From BPGX01 sp037447455 (GTDB lineage Bacteria; Bacteroidota; Bacteroidia; B-17B0; Aurantibacillaceae): a stretch of DNA of 64,000 nucleotides. The stretch lies in contig JBBIGQ010000006.1 of NCBI GenBank assembly GCA_037447455.1, positions 62,001-126,000 on the forward strand. Reading direction: 5' to 3'. This document shows, piece after piece, positions 23,239 to 32,904 of the stretch (positions are counted from its first letter, which is position 1; each line of letters opens with the position of its first letter). The notes beneath the pieces are model-generated. The model was not told the DNA's origin. It saw only the letters and a program-made list of their open reading frames with translations, and did not search any database. Both the position numbers and the translations under genes were made by a program.

Positions 23239-24498
23239 ATGGAAATTACAACAACATCTAATGTTTTTTTGAATGATTGGATAAATCAAATTAGTTCAAC
23301 AAAAGTTGATTTTATTCCAGATAATGTTTTAGTAGAAAGTTTAAAATACATTGAAGAAAATGGTATTCCTAATCTCAAAAACGAAGCATACAGAAATATT
23401 CCGATTGAAAGTATTCTTAAAAGATATTTTAGAAAAATTGAATATAATTTATCATCCGAAGTAAATACATCTACTTCAATTACTTCAATTTTTTCTCTTC
23501 ATGTCATTCTTTCGCCGAGTTATACCGTGACTAATGGTTTTCACGAAGGACTTTCGGTAGTGTCTACGCCTTTAAGCATAGAGTCGCAATACCTTGAACG
23601 ACTGGGGCAAACACAAATGCATCAAAAAGATTTTTTTGCTGCTTTGAATACAGCGTATAATCATCGTCTTACAGTTATTCGCATTCACAAGAATATTGAA
23701 CAGCCATTGCATATTCTTCATGCATTAGAACCGTTTCTGAATTTTTCTCAACATCGTTTGTTGGTGATTGTTGACAAAGGTGTTTCTGTAAAAATTCTTG
23801 AATCGCTGGATGATGCGAACGTTCAGCATTCTTATTTGTACAATTTTGTAACAGAAGTTTTTATTGATGAAGAGGCATCGGTAGAATGGCATTCCATTCA
23901 AAAAAATATTACGAACAATGTATTTTGTATACATAATGCTTCTTTTTCTTTACAAAAGAACGCCTCTTTAAAACACTATCAATTTTCTTTAGAAGGTTCA
24001 TTATGGAGGAATAATTTAAATTTTCATATCCATAACACAGATATAAATTGTGAATTAAAAGGATTATCCATTGGTAAACAGCAAAACATTATCAGTCAAA
24101 ATACGTCTGTTTATCATCATTCGGGCTATTCACATTCGTATCAATTGTATAAAAATATCGCAGAAGATAAAAGTACCGTGCTCTTTAATGGCTTTATATT
24201 GGTAGATAAAAACGCTCAAAAAACAGATGCCTATCAAAACAGCAAAAATATTTTATTGAATGATAATGCTACCATATTTGCAAAGCCTCAATTAGAAATT
24301 TATGCCGATGATGTCAAATGTTCGCATGGTTCGTCCATGGGTGCTTTGAATGAAGATGCTTTATTTTACCTGAAAGCTCGTGGAATTGAAGAATCAGAAG
24401 CACAAAAATTATTATTACAGGCGTTTTACAGCGATATTTTAGAAAGCATAGATAATGTAAAAATAAAAGAATTTATTGAACCTTTAATATCTATTTAG
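23239..24498 (+). CDS. sufD: Fe-S cluster assembly protein SufD
   Basis: SufD pairs with SufB in the scaffold and helps iron entry. The 419-residue protein is more diverged than SufB, as usual. The C-terminal beta-helix region shows AKPQLEIYADDVKCSHGSSM near residue 350 and then EDALFYLKARGIEESEAQKL, both diagnostic for SufB/SufD. Its stop codon directly abuts the sufS start, so the two are translationally coupled. Confidence 0.94.
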   Translation: MEITTTSNVFLNDWINQISSTKVDFIPDNVLVESLKYIEENGIPNLKNEAYRNIPIESILKRYFRKIEYNLSSEVNTSTSITSIFSLHVILSPSYTVTNGFHEGLSVVSTPLSIESQYLERLGQTQMHQKDFFAALNTAYNHRLTVIRIHKNIEQPLHILHALEPFLNFSQHRLLVIVDKGVSVKILESLDDANVQHSYLYNFVTEVFIDEEASVEWHSIQKNITNNVFCIHNASFSLQKNASLKHYQFSLEGSLWRNNLNFHIHNTDINCELKGLSIGKQQNIISQNTSVYHHSGYSHSYQLYKNIAEDKSTVLFNGFILVDKNAQKTDAYQNSKNILLNDNATIFAKPQLEIYADDVKCSHGSSMGALNEDALFYLKARGIEESEAQKLLLQAFYSDILESIDNVKIKEFIEPLISI

Positions 24499-25719
24499 AT
24501 GAGTACTATTACACAACATATTCGCAATGAATTTCCTTTTATTAAACTTCATCAAAATTCTATTTATTTTGACAACGCCGCTACTACACAAAAGCCACAG
24601 TATGTAATAGACGCCATCCAAAATTATTATACACAACTTAATGCTAACATTCACAGGGGGGTACACACATTTAGCATACAAGCAACCGAATTGTTTGAAG
24701 AATCCAGAAAAAAGGTAGCCAAGTTTATTAACGCATCCAAGCCATCTGAAATCATTTTTACATCAGGTACTACTCATAGTATAAATTTATTGTCCGAATG
24801 TTTGTTCAACACCTACTTTCAAGAAAACGATGAAATTATTTTATCTGTATTAGAACATCATTCAAACATTTTATCTTGGCAAAATAGAAGTAAAAAAAAC
24901 AAAGTCAAGTTACAATTTGCTACGATTAATGAACAATTTCAAATAGACATCCAGCACTTAAAATCTTTGGTAAATGGAAAAACGAAATTAATTGCTATAT
25001 CTCACGTTTCAAATACATTGGGAAGTATTAATAACATAGAAGAAATTATTCAGTTTGCTCACTTTCATGGGATACCAGTAATGATGGATGCAGCGCAATC
25101 TATTGCACATTTGCCTATCGATGTACAGAAGTTAGATGTGGATTTTTTAGTATTTAGCGGACATAAAGTGTATGCTCCTACAGGCAATGGAGTATTGTAT
25201 GCAAAAGAAAAATTTCACGAGTATTTAATGCCTTTGAGTAGTGGAGGCGGAACAATTATTGATGTGGATTTATATGATACTCAATATGCCAATGTGCCCT
25301 TGCGTTTGGAAGCTGGAACGCCTAACATTGAAGCTGTTATAGGATTGAATGCTGCAATAGATTTTATCAATCTAAATGGCGGTATTCATCAATTTTATTT
25401 ATGGGAAGAAGAGTTAAAAAATTATCTTTATGATAAGTTGTTTCAAATGAAAGAATTACTTGAAATTTATACAACACCGCAGACAAATTCTGTTTCATTG
25501 ATTTCTTTTAATGTAAAAAATGCACATCCTTATGATGTGGGTACATTATTGAATAACTATGGTATTGCGGTGCGGACAGGACATCATTGCACACAGCCCT
25601 TGATGAAACACTTGAAAATTCAAGGTACTGTTAGAGTTTCGCTGGCAGTTTACAATACTTTTGAAGAAATTGATAAATTTATTACGGCATTACAAAAATC
25701 TATAAAACTTTTATCTTAA
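24499..25719 (+). CDS. sufS: Cysteine desulfurase SufS
   Basis: SufS is a PLP enzyme that removes sulfur from cysteine and passes it to SufE. The 406-residue protein has the PLP lysine in FSGHKVYAPTG near residue 222, the DAAQS segment (MMDAAQSIAHLP) near 195, and the catalytic cysteine in RTGHHCTQPLMKH near 360. The short active-site loop is of the group II (SufS) type, as expected next to sufE. It starts immediately after sufD and ends immediately before sufE. Confidence 0.96.
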   Translation: MSTITQHIRNEFPFIKLHQNSIYFDNAATTQKPQYVIDAIQNYYTQLNANIHRGVHTFSIQATELFEESRKKVAKFINASKPSEIIFTSGTTHSINLLSECLFNTYFQENDEIILSVLEHHSNILSWQNRSKKNKVKLQFATINEQFQIDIQHLKSLVNGKTKLIAISHVSNTLGSINNIEEIIQFAHFHGIPVMMDAAQSIAHLPIDVQKLDVDFLVFSGHKVYAPTGNGVLYAKEKFHEYLMPLSSGGGTIIDVDLYDTQYANVPLRLEAGTPNIEAVIGLNAAIDFINLNGGIHQFYLWEEELKNYLYDKLFQMKELLEIYTTPQTNSVSLISFNVKNAHPYDVGTLLNNYGIAVRTGHHCTQPLMKHLKIQGTVRVSLAVYNTFEEIDKFITALQKSIKLLS

Positions 25720-26139
25720 ATGAATCCGATTAAGCAAATAGAAGCGGAAATTATGGATGAATTTAATCTTTTTGGAGACGATTGGGAAGCAAAATATAAT
25801 TACCTTATTGAATTAGGAAAAGAATTGCCCCCTATTCCAGAAGAATATAAAAAAGAAGAGTATTTGATTAAGGGGTGTCAAAGCAGGGTGTGGTTGAAGG
25901 CAGAAAAAAAGAACGATTGTATTGAATTTATGGCAGATAGCGATGCTCTGATACCAAAAGGAATTATCGCATTATTATTAAAACTTGTCAATCATCAAAA
26001 AGCCGAAGACATTCAACAATATGATTTTGATGTGATTAATAAAATTGGATTACAACAACATTTATCACCTACTCGTGCAAATGGCTTGGTAAGTATGATT
26101 AACACCATTAAAACATTAGCATCAGACAATAAATCTTGA
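25720..26139 (+). CDS. sufE: Sulfur acceptor protein SufE
   Basis: SufE takes persulfide sulfur from SufS and hands it to SufB. The 139-residue protein has the acceptor cysteine in IKGCQSRVWLKAE near residue 53 and the family segments LGKELPPIPEEYK and HLSPTRANG near the C-terminus. It begins at the base after the sufS stop. Confidence 0.95.
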   Translation: MNPIKQIEAEIMDEFNLFGDDWEAKYNYLIELGKELPPIPEEYKKEEYLIKGCQSRVWLKAEKKNDCIEFMADSDALIPKGIIALLLKLVNHQKAEDIQQYDFDVINKIGLQQHLSPTRANGLVSMINTIKTLASDNKS

Positions 26140-26143
26140 AGAT

Positions 26144-26473
26144 ATGGCGGCAATAATTATTACCAACAACACTGAACTGATGCAAAAAGTAATTGACACA
26201 ATAAAGACCTGTTATGATCCTGAAATACCTGTTGACATTTGGGAATTAGGTTTGATATATGAACTGCATTTGAATGAGCAAAACGAATTATTGGTAGTGA
26301 TGACTTTGACTTCGCCAAATTGTCCGGCAGCAGAGCACTTACCAATGGAAGTTGAAAACAAGTTGAAAGAATTACCAGAACTGAAAAAAGTAGAAATACG
26401 TTTGACTTTTGACCCGCCTTGGGATAAAAATCGTATGAGTGAAATAGCACAATTGGAATTAGGTTTTTTGTAA
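26144..26473 (+). CDS. DUF59/MIP18-family SUF accessory protein (SufT-like)
   Basis: The 109-residue protein is a MIP18/DUF59 domain alone: ETIKTCYDPEIPVDIWELG-type start (IKTCYDPEIPVDIWELGLI), then TLTSPNCPAAEHLPMEVEN with the conserved cysteine, and LTFDPPWDKNRMSE. Such proteins assist Fe-S maturation and are often named SufT or YitW, and they are normally the last gene of SUF operons in Bacteroidota. It starts 5 nt after sufE. No terminator is visible before the next promoter at 26578. Confidence 0.9.
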   Translation: MAAIIITNNTELMQKVIDTIKTCYDPEIPVDIWELGLIYELHLNEQNELLVVMTLTSPNCPAAEHLPMEVENKLKELPELKKVEIRLTFDPPWDKNRMSEIAQLELGFL

Positions 26474-26577
26474 TAAACAAGATGTTTAACTTTGTTTTTA
26501 ATTTTACTTAACAATGCGTTTAATTTAAGTTTAAACTAATATAACTTATCCTTAAAAAATAGCTGATACCTGTAAGG

Positions 26578-26585
26578 TAAATTTG
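26578..26585 (+). promoter_or_regulatory. -7 box upstream of the TonB-dependent receptor gene
   Basis: A perfect TAAATTTG is followed by CAACC, 14 nt before the ATG. There is no TTTG at the usual spacing, which could mean control by an activator or an alternative sigma factor. The 26474-26577 interval is otherwise AT-rich and unremarkable. Confidence 0.5.
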
Positions 26586-26598
26586 CAACCAAAAAACC

Positions 26599-29484
26599 AT
26601 GAAAGCGGTTTACCTTACGATTGTTAGTTTATTGTTAATGATTACGTGTGAAATTTATGCTCAGCAAAATGTTTTATATGGAAATGTAAAAGATTCAATA
26701 ACCAATGAGGTTATTCCCGGCGCAATAATATACATTGAAGGGACAAATAATTCTACGACCTCCGATTTTGATGGGAACTTTAAATTAAAACTTTATCCCG
26801 GTAAACATAAGTTAGTTTGTTCTTACATTACTTACAACACTTATACCACCGAAGTTACAGTTAGAAGCGATAGTACTTTCATTTCAATTAATTTAAAACC
26901 AGAACAAAACTCAGTATTAAACGAAGTACAAATAGTAGCAGATAAAGTTTTAAATAATGATGCCGGTTTGGTCATGATTCAAAAGGAAAACAAAAGTTTG
27001 AGCGATGGTATTTCAGCAGAATTAATTAAAAAGACCGCTGATAGAACTACTTCTGATGTGTTAAAACGAGTAAGTGGTGTGAGTGTGCAAAATAATAAGT
27101 TTGTAGTTGTAAGAGGATTGAATGAGAGATATAATATTTCTTTTTTGAATAATGCCCCATTGCCAAGCACAGAAAGTGATAAAAGGGCGTTTGCCTTTGA
27201 CTTGATACCATCTCAAATCATAGATAATATTATTATCAACAAGACCACTACACCTGATTTACCAGCCGACTTTGGAGGAGGGAGTATTTTTATAACTACT
27301 AAATCTATTCCTGATAAATCTTTTATACAACTATCATCGTCTATTGGATATAATTCATTAGCTACAAATAAAGTATTCAATACCTACTCTGTTGGTAAGT
27401 GGCATACATTAGGAATATATGATAATTCACAAAATATACCCTCTGCCATCCCTGAAAATCCTAAAAGTTGGATCACCAATCAGCAACAAATGGAAATGGC
27501 GAGAAACTTTAAAAATGATTTTGGAACAAAAGCAATTAAGATGTTACCTAATTTAAGCTTTAATATTAATGGTGGCTGGGCGCATACTTTTAAAAATAAT
27601 CATAAAGTAGGGATCATATTTGCGCAGAATTACAATAATTCATACAATAAATATTCTGTCTTGCGAACAAATTATACTAATAATCCGAATAATGATGCAG
27701 ATGTAATGTTAGATGATTACTACAACATTGTAAATACACAAAACGTGGTTATCAACACCAGTTTATTAAATATTGGATACAAGTTTAATAATTTTCATCA
27801 ATTGAGTATAAAAAATTTATTGGTCCTTAATTCTAATCAATCCACTATTGAACAATACGGTACAACAGCACCTTTAGATTCAAACAGAACAGTCGATAAA
27901 AACATTGCCCTATTCTATACACATTCTAAGATCTATTCTACACAAATTTCATCTGATAATGAAATAGAAAAATTAGGTATTAAATCTCATTTGAATTTTG
28001 GATATAGTAACATAAACATTCTAACGCCTAATGTTCGATACATGAGTTATTCCAAATTCGTTCGCATTCAAAATTTTCCTGACCCATCCGAACCACCACC
28101 ACCTTACATTAAAGATACGATGTATGCAGCCAACATATCCAATGCGTCTACTGGTCCCGATTATGCCGGATATAGATTTTATTCTAAAATGAATGAAGAT
28201 ATTCGTTCTATAAAATGGGATATTGAAAAAAGTGTAAATATCGCTTCAATTAAGTTGGTCTTTCAAACGGGGTATTATTTTCAACAACGACAAAGAACGT
28301 TTGATATAAGGCAATTTGGTTATGCGAAATATATCCAAATGGGGAAATTCTTTGAAGACAGCTTATTGTACTTACCACCTGAGCAAATTTTTTCCGAGCA
28401 AAACATAGGGGTTTTACCCAATAATAACACGGGTTTCAAGTTAATAGAAGTTACCAAACCAAGCGATAAGTATTCAGCCCAATCTAATAATCACGCTACA
28501 TACTTTATGACTACAGCAGAATATAAGGTTATCAAAATAATAGCAGGCGTGCGTTATGAATTTTTTAATCAACAACTTTTTGCTAAACGTAATCAACAAG
28601 ATACCATTTCAATAAATAATACTTACAAAAATCTCTTACCGAGTGCCAATTTAATTTTTAATATCAATGATAAAAATGCTATTCGTATTTGTTATTCTAA
28701 AACGCTTAACAGACCTGAGTTTAGAGAACTAGCGCCTGTGAGTTGGTATAATCCTGTTAATAGATTAGTTTATTATGGCAATGATACCTTATTACCGGCC
28801 AGTATTCATAATGTTGATTTGCGTTATGAAATTTATCCGGGTAAAGGACAAATGTTCACTTTTACACCATTTTATAAGTACTTTGTTAATCCGATTGAAC
28901 AAGTCATGTCTCCTGGTTATGCCAATGAAATCACATGGGCTAATGCATCTTATGCAAAAGTGTATGGCATTGAAACAGAGTTCAGAATAGAATTATCCAG
29001 TATATTTAAATCAAAAAAAGATAGTAACTCAATACTTGAGAAATTTTCGGTGTTTAATAATATAGCGATTATTCAATCCGAGGTAATACTGCCACAAAAT
29101 ATTCATTCTGCCTCTAATAAGAGACCTTTACAGGGGCAGTCGCCATTTCTGATTAATACAGGGATAACTTATTTTGATAAAAAAACAAACTGGCGTATTA
29201 CAATTGCATATAATAGAATTGGTCGCAGAATTGTATTTGCAGGTAATCAAAGAGATCCGGATAGATACGAAACAGGCAGGGATATCATAGATTTTCAAAT
29301 TGCCAAGTCATTTTTTAAAAACAAATTAGAACTTAAGTTCAACATCAGAGATATTTTACATCAGTATCAATATGTTTATCAAAATGCAGATAATAAAACG
29401 AAATATAACAAGTCAACGGATTTTACAATTTTGAAAATATCTTATCCTACAACTTATCAGTTCAATATATCTTATAAATTTTAA
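26599..29484 (+). CDS. TonB-dependent outer-membrane receptor with N-terminal carboxypeptidase-regulatory-like domain
   Basis: TonB-dependent receptors import scarce or large substrates across the outer membrane. The 961-residue protein has a signal peptide (MKAVYLTIVSLLLMITCEIYAQ), a CarboxypepD_reg-like domain (about residues 25-105, with GNVKDSITNEVIPGAIIYIE), and a plug with DVLKRVSGVSVQNNKFVVVR and RGLNERYN near residue 170. A long beta-barrel follows and ends in an aromatic residue (ISYKF). Substrate cannot be read from sequence. The next two genes, a winged-helix regulator and a T9SS-sorted protein, probably belong with it; a phosphate-acquisition role is only a guess from similar arrangements I recall. 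Confidence 0.88.
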   Translation: MKAVYLTIVSLLLMITCEIYAQQNVLYGNVKDSITNEVIPGAIIYIEGTNNSTTSDFDGNFKLKLYPGKHKLVCSYITYNTYTTEVTVRSDSTFISINLKPEQNSVLNEVQIVADKVLNNDAGLVMIQKENKSLSDGISAELIKKTADRTTSDVLKRVSGVSVQNNKFVVVRGLNERYNISFLNNAPLPSTESDKRAFAFDLIPSQIIDNIIINKTTTPDLPADFGGGSIFITTKSIPDKSFIQLSSSIGYNSLATNKVFNTYSVGKWHTLGIYDNSQNIPSAIPENPKSWITNQQQMEMARNFKNDFGTKAIKMLPNLSFNINGGWAHTFKNNHKVGIIFAQNYNNSYNKYSVLRTNYTNNPNNDADVMLDDYYNIVNTQNVVINTSLLNIGYKFNNFHQLSIKNLLVLNSNQSTIEQYGTTAPLDSNRTVDKNIALFYTHSKIYSTQISSDNEIEKLGIKSHLNFGYSNINILTPNVRYMSYSKFVRIQNFPDPSEPPPPYIKDTMYAANISNASTGPDYAGYRFYSKMNEDIRSIKWDIEKSVNIASIKLVFQTGYYFQQRQRTFDIRQFGYAKYIQMGKFFEDSLLYLPPEQIFSEQNIGVLPNNNTGFKLIEVTKPSDKYSAQSNNHATYFMTTAEYKVIKIIAGVRYEFFNQQLFAKRNQQDTISINNTYKNLLPSANLIFNINDKNAIRICYSKTLNRPEFRELAPVSWYNPVNRLVYYGNDTLLPASIHNVDLRYEIYPGKGQMFTFTPFYKYFVNPIEQVMSPGYANEITWANASYAKVYGIETEFRIELSSIFKSKKDSNSILEKFSVFNNIAIIQSEVILPQNIHSASNKRPLQGQSPFLINTGITYFDKKTNWRITIAYNRIGRRIVFAGNQRDPDRYETGRDIIDFQIAKSFFKNKLELKFNIRDILHQYQYVYQNADNKTKYNKSTDFTILKISYPTTYQFNISYKF

Positions 29485-29489
29485 GGAGT

Positions 29490-29780
29490 ATGTTTATTGT
29501 AGATTGTGAAAAGTATGTTGTAAATAAAAATGGGATTATTGTTGATATGTCTAAAACAGAATTAGAAATAATCAAGTTATTATCTCTTATACCCGGAAAA
29601 GTATACAGCAGAACAGATATCTTTAAAGCCATTTGGCCCAGAAAAACGTCTATCAAAGAAAGAACGGTGGATGTGCACATTGTGAGCATTCGTAAAAAAC
29701 TCGGACAAAATGTTATTAAAACTATAAAGGGTGTTGGCTATAAATTAAACATTGAACCCGTGAAAATAATTGAACGTTAG
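29490..29780 (+). CDS. Free-standing OmpR/PhoB-type winged-helix DNA-binding protein
   Basis: The 96-residue protein is only the C-terminal DNA-binding half of a response regulator. It has SKTELEIIKLLSLIPGKVYS, a helix-turn region with WPRKTSIKERTVDVHIVSIR and KKLGQNVIKTIKGVGYKL, the classical recognition helix and wing. No receiver domain or phosphorylatable aspartate is present, and the frame is not open upstream in a way that would supply one. It begins 6 nt after the receptor gene with AAGGAG immediately before the ATG, so it is probably co-expressed. It may act as a local regulator controlled by abundance or by a partner protein. Confidence 0.85.
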   Translation: MFIVDCEKYVVNKNGIIVDMSKTELEIIKLLSLIPGKVYSRTDIFKAIWPRKTSIKERTVDVHIVSIRKKLGQNVIKTIKGVGYKLNIEPVKIIER

Positions 29781-29874
29781 TTTAACTGAAAATTAATGTA
29801 TAAACAAATAGAAGTTAATAATTAGTAAATACAAACTACTCAAATTTGTAGCACAAAATTAAAAATAAAAATCT

Positions 29875-31491
29875 ATGAAAAAATCAATTCTACCTGCCAT
29901 TGCACTTGTTGCAATGCTTCAAACTAACACGGCACAACAGCCGTTTTTTCAACCAACCACTTACCGAGGCGCTTTTGCTGCGGCACCTACACCAATGTGG
30001 ACAGATACGTGGTGTGAATGGGATCCGCAAAACAAAGTGTACCCGGCACCAAATGATACTGTAACATCTAACATTACAGCAAATACCACGTGGTCAACCG
30101 GACAAGTGATTTTATTGAGTGGTCAAATTTTCGTAAAAAATAATGCAGTACTTACCATTCAACCTGGTGTGATTATCAGAGGAGATAAAAGTGTAACGGG
30201 TGCGGGATTGTTCATTACGAGAGGTTCAAAAATTATTGCTCAGGGAACACTCAATCAACCAATTGTGTTTACATCAGATCAAGCTCCCGGACAAAGAAAT
30301 ATCGGTGATTGGGGAGGAGTAGTTATTTTGGGTAATGCTTCCATTAATGCATCTGGAGGAACAAACTACATTGAAGGATTGGCGCCAAGTCCTGATACAC
30401 AATATGGTGGTGGCTCTTCACCTAATGATGATGATAGTTCGGGAATTCTCAAATATGTACGAATTGAATTTGGAGGATATGCTTACCAACCTAATAAAGA
30501 AATAAATGGTTTAACTTTTGGTGCTGTTGGTAGAAAAACTGTTGTAGATTATGTACAAATTTCTTTTGCAAATGACGATGGCTTTGAATGGTTTGGAGGC
30601 ACAGTAAATTGCAAACATCTGGTTTCATACAGAAATTTGGATGACGATTTTGATAATGATGAAGGGTACAGAGGATATGTTCAGTTTGCTTTAGCGGTAA
30701 GAGACCCTCAAATTGCGGATAATCCGTCTGTTTCAACCAGTGAGGGTTTTGAATCAGACAACGACCCTACCGGAAGTACTGCTACACCTAAAACATCAGC
30801 TATTTTTTCTAATGTTACCATTATAGGGCCTTACAGAGGAAATACTTCCAATCCAATTGCATCGGGCTTTAGAAGAGGGGCAAGAATTCGCAGAAACTCA
30901 GAACTTAAAATTTTCAATTCTATTTTTATGGACCACCCACGTGGTGTGATGATTGATGGTACGGCTTGTGAAAATAATGCTACTACAGGATTGCTTAAGT
31001 TCAAATATAATATCGTAGCTGGTAATCAAACAGGAAAAGTAACAGAAGTAGTAGGTGGAAGCACGTTCAATACACCGGCTTGGTTTGGCACTAACAACAA
31101 TGACTCATTGGTTTCTACATCTGGTATTTTGGTTAATCCTTATGATTTCTACAATCCTGATTATAGACCCGTTTCAATAGGAATGGCTAACTCTGGTGCA
31201 GATTTCAACGATCCTGTATTCAATAATATAGTAACCAGTGTAAATAACTTAAATTCTAATGAACCATCCATTCTTGTGTTTCCTAATCCTACCAAGGAGG
31301 GAGTTAATATTCAAGCTAATGAAAAAATTACTCTCGTAGAAGTTTATTCATTAACCGGACAAAATGTTTTAAGAAAAGAAGTAAATGATAAATATTCTTC
31401 AATTAATCTTAGTGATTTAAATTCTGGATTTTATATTATCAAAATTAATACTGAAAAAGGTATTATTTCAAAGCAATTAATTAAAAACTAA
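29875..31491 (+). CDS. T9SS-sorted secreted protein, probably with parallel beta-helix-like fold
   Basis: The 538-residue protein has a signal peptide (MKKSILPAIALVAMLQTNTAQ), a body with many short strand-turn segments rich in Gly, Asn and Asp (VLTIQPGVIIRGDKS, GDWGGVVILGNASIN, DDGFEWFGGTVNCKHLV), and a type A T9SS sorting domain at the C-terminus (ILVFPNPTKEGVNI, SGFYIIKINTEKG, ISKQLIKN). The repeating turns suggest a right-handed beta-helix, though that is inference. No catalytic motif was recognised. It follows the winged-helix gene by 94 nt and ends at a strong terminator, so it may be part of the same receptor-regulator-secreted protein locus. Confidence 0.8.
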   Translation: MKKSILPAIALVAMLQTNTAQQPFFQPTTYRGAFAAAPTPMWTDTWCEWDPQNKVYPAPNDTVTSNITANTTWSTGQVILLSGQIFVKNNAVLTIQPGVIIRGDKSVTGAGLFITRGSKIIAQGTLNQPIVFTSDQAPGQRNIGDWGGVVILGNASINASGGTNYIEGLAPSPDTQYGGGSSPNDDDSSGILKYVRIEFGGYAYQPNKEINGLTFGAVGRKTVVDYVQISFANDDGFEWFGGTVNCKHLVSYRNLDDDFDNDEGYRGYVQFALAVRDPQIADNPSVSTSEGFESDNDPTGSTATPKTSAIFSNVTIIGPYRGNTSNPIASGFRRGARIRRNSELKIFNSIFMDHPRGVMIDGTACENNATTGLLKFKYNIVAGNQTGKVTEVVGGSTFNTPAWFGTNNNDSLVSTSGILVNPYDFYNPDYRPVSIGMANSGADFNDPVFNNIVTSVNNLNSNEPSILVFPNPTKEGVNIQANEKITLVEVYSLTGQNVLRKEVNDKYSSINLSDLNSGFYIIKINTEKGIISKQLIKN

Positions 31492-31513
31492 AGTTATTCC
31501 TGATAGTTGGTTA

Positions 31514-31547
31514 ACAGGGTTAGAGTTTTTTTCTAACCCTGTTTTTA
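31514..31547. terminator. Bidirectional terminator between the T9SS protein and pth
   Basis: The stem ACAGGGTTAG (31514-31523) pairs perfectly with CTAACCCTGT (31533-31542) and is followed by TTTTATTT; A residues precede it, so it can also act for the minus-strand gene. It lies between convergent stop codons (31491 and 31545). Confidence 0.85.
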
Positions 31548-32114
31548 TTTTAAACTATTATATTTATTCATAGCATTTTGAATACCTTCAAAAATAAAGC
31601 ACAGCACGGCATCCACACAAACAGGAATTTTTTCCTGAACTATTTTCCATTCTTCTTCTTTCCATTTTCCTAAGACATATTCTACTTGTTTCCCTTTTGG
31701 AAAATGATTATCAATACCAAATCTCAATCGTGGATATTCGGTTGTCTGTAAGCATTCTTCAATGTTTCTTAATCCATTATGTCCGCCATTACTTCCTTTG
31801 GGGTGAATTTTAAATTGTCCTAATGGAAAAGCCATTTCATCAACAATAACAAGGATATGTTGAAGATCAATTTTCAAAGTGGTTTTCCAATATAAAATGG
31901 CTTTTCCACTCAGATTCATATATGTGTTAGGTTTTAGAACATAAACCATTTTTCCTTTGTACTTAAATTCTGCTACATCGGCCAATCTATTCGTGGAAAA
32001 TTTTATATTCATTTTATCTGCTAAATAATTTGCAATATCAAAGCCAATATTATGTCGGGTGTGTTGATACTCTTCACCGATATTCCCTAATCCGGCAATT
32101 AAATATTTTGACAT
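31545..32114 (-). CDS. pth: Peptidyl-tRNA hydrolase
   Basis: Pth cleaves peptidyl-tRNA released prematurely from ribosomes. The 189-residue protein starts MSKYLIAGLGNIGEEYQHTR at the ATG at 32114; a nine-codon upstream extension in the frame is not family-like. The catalytic His is in HTRHNIGFDIANYLA near residue 20, with the conserved Asn in PNTYMNLSG near 67. GSNGGHNGLRN near 108 is also diagnostic. It lies on the minus strand and is bounded downstream by a terminator. Confidence 0.95.
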   Translation of the reverse strand: MSKYLIAGLGNIGEEYQHTRHNIGFDIANYLADKMNIKFSTNRLADVAEFKYKGKMVYVLKPNTYMNLSGKAILYWKTTLKIDLQHILVIVDEMAFPLGQFKIHPKGSNGGHNGLRNIEECLQTTEYPRLRFGIDNHFPKGKQVEYVLGKWKEEEWKIVQEKIPVCVDAVLCFIFEGIQNAMNKYNSLK

Positions 32115-32259
32115 TTTTTTCTGCAAAGATGCTGAAAACAATGTAACATTTCAATATTCCTTATGTTTCATTAGCAGTCAATTTATTACTATAAGAACAG
32201 ATGTTTCGTAAATAGTATATTCGCATTCATTTCTCTATATTCACCGCTTATTTTTTACT

Positions 32260-32904
32260 ATGAAGTTGAAATCAAAAATTGCCCTGCTGATTGTTTTCAG
32301 CGTATTAATTATTGATCAAAGTATAAAAATATACATCAAATTAAATTATCCGTTAGGAATAGTAAAAGAATTTTCTGACTGGGCTTATTTGTATTTTACC
32401 GAAAATCCGGGTATGGCTTTTGGAATAGAATGGGGAGGAGAATACGGCAAATTATTATTGACTATATTCAGATTATTGGCTTGTGGATTTGGGGGCTGGT
32501 TTGTCAGAGAACTCATTCGTAAGGATGAAAGTGTTTATTACATTGCCGGTATTTCTTTGATTTTAGCGGGAGCAGTGGGGAATATCATTGATAGTGTTTT
32601 TTACGGCGTAATATTCACTGAAAGCACAGAATATCAAATTGCACAACTGACACTTGGCAATGGCTATGCACCTTTGTTGCATGGAAAAGTAGTGGATATG
32701 TTTTACTTTCCATTGTTTAGCGGCACATTCCCCGATTGGATGCCAATATGGGGCGGAGAAGATTTTTTATTTTTTCGTCCCATCTTTAACTTTGCTGATT
32801 CTTCCATCACCATTGGTGCGTGCATTTTATTGATTTTTCAAAAGAAAATTTACGATTATTCCGAAAGAAAAAAACAAGAACAACAAGATAGCACTTTACT
32901 TTGA
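32260..32904 (+). CDS. lspA: Lipoprotein signal peptidase (signal peptidase II)
   Basis: LspA cleaves prolipoprotein signal peptides after lipidation. The 214-residue membrane protein has the two catalytic aspartates in GNIIDSVFYG near residue 110 and FNFADSSITIG near 185, and the N-terminal LIIDQSIKIY with conserved Asp. It is longer than the E. coli enzyme (164) because of inserted loops (for example DWMPIWGGEDFLFF), typical of Bacteroidota. Its stop TGA overlaps the hemH ATG by one base. Confidence 0.95.
   Translation: MKLKSKIALLIVFSVLIIDQSIKIYIKLNYPLGIVKEFSDWAYLYFTENPGMAFGIEWGGEYGKLLLTIFRLLACGFGGWFVRELIRKDESVYYIAGISLILAGAVGNIIDSVFYGVIFTESTEYQIAQLTLGNGYAPLLHGKVVDMFYFPLFSGTFPDWMPIWGGEDFLFFRPIFNFADSSITIGACILLIFQKKIYDYSERKKQEQQDSTLL

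Noticed and set aside
26160..26514. Minus-strand frames opposite the SufT-like gene
   Set aside because: They are antisense shadows of a clear DUF59 protein with normal operon spacing.
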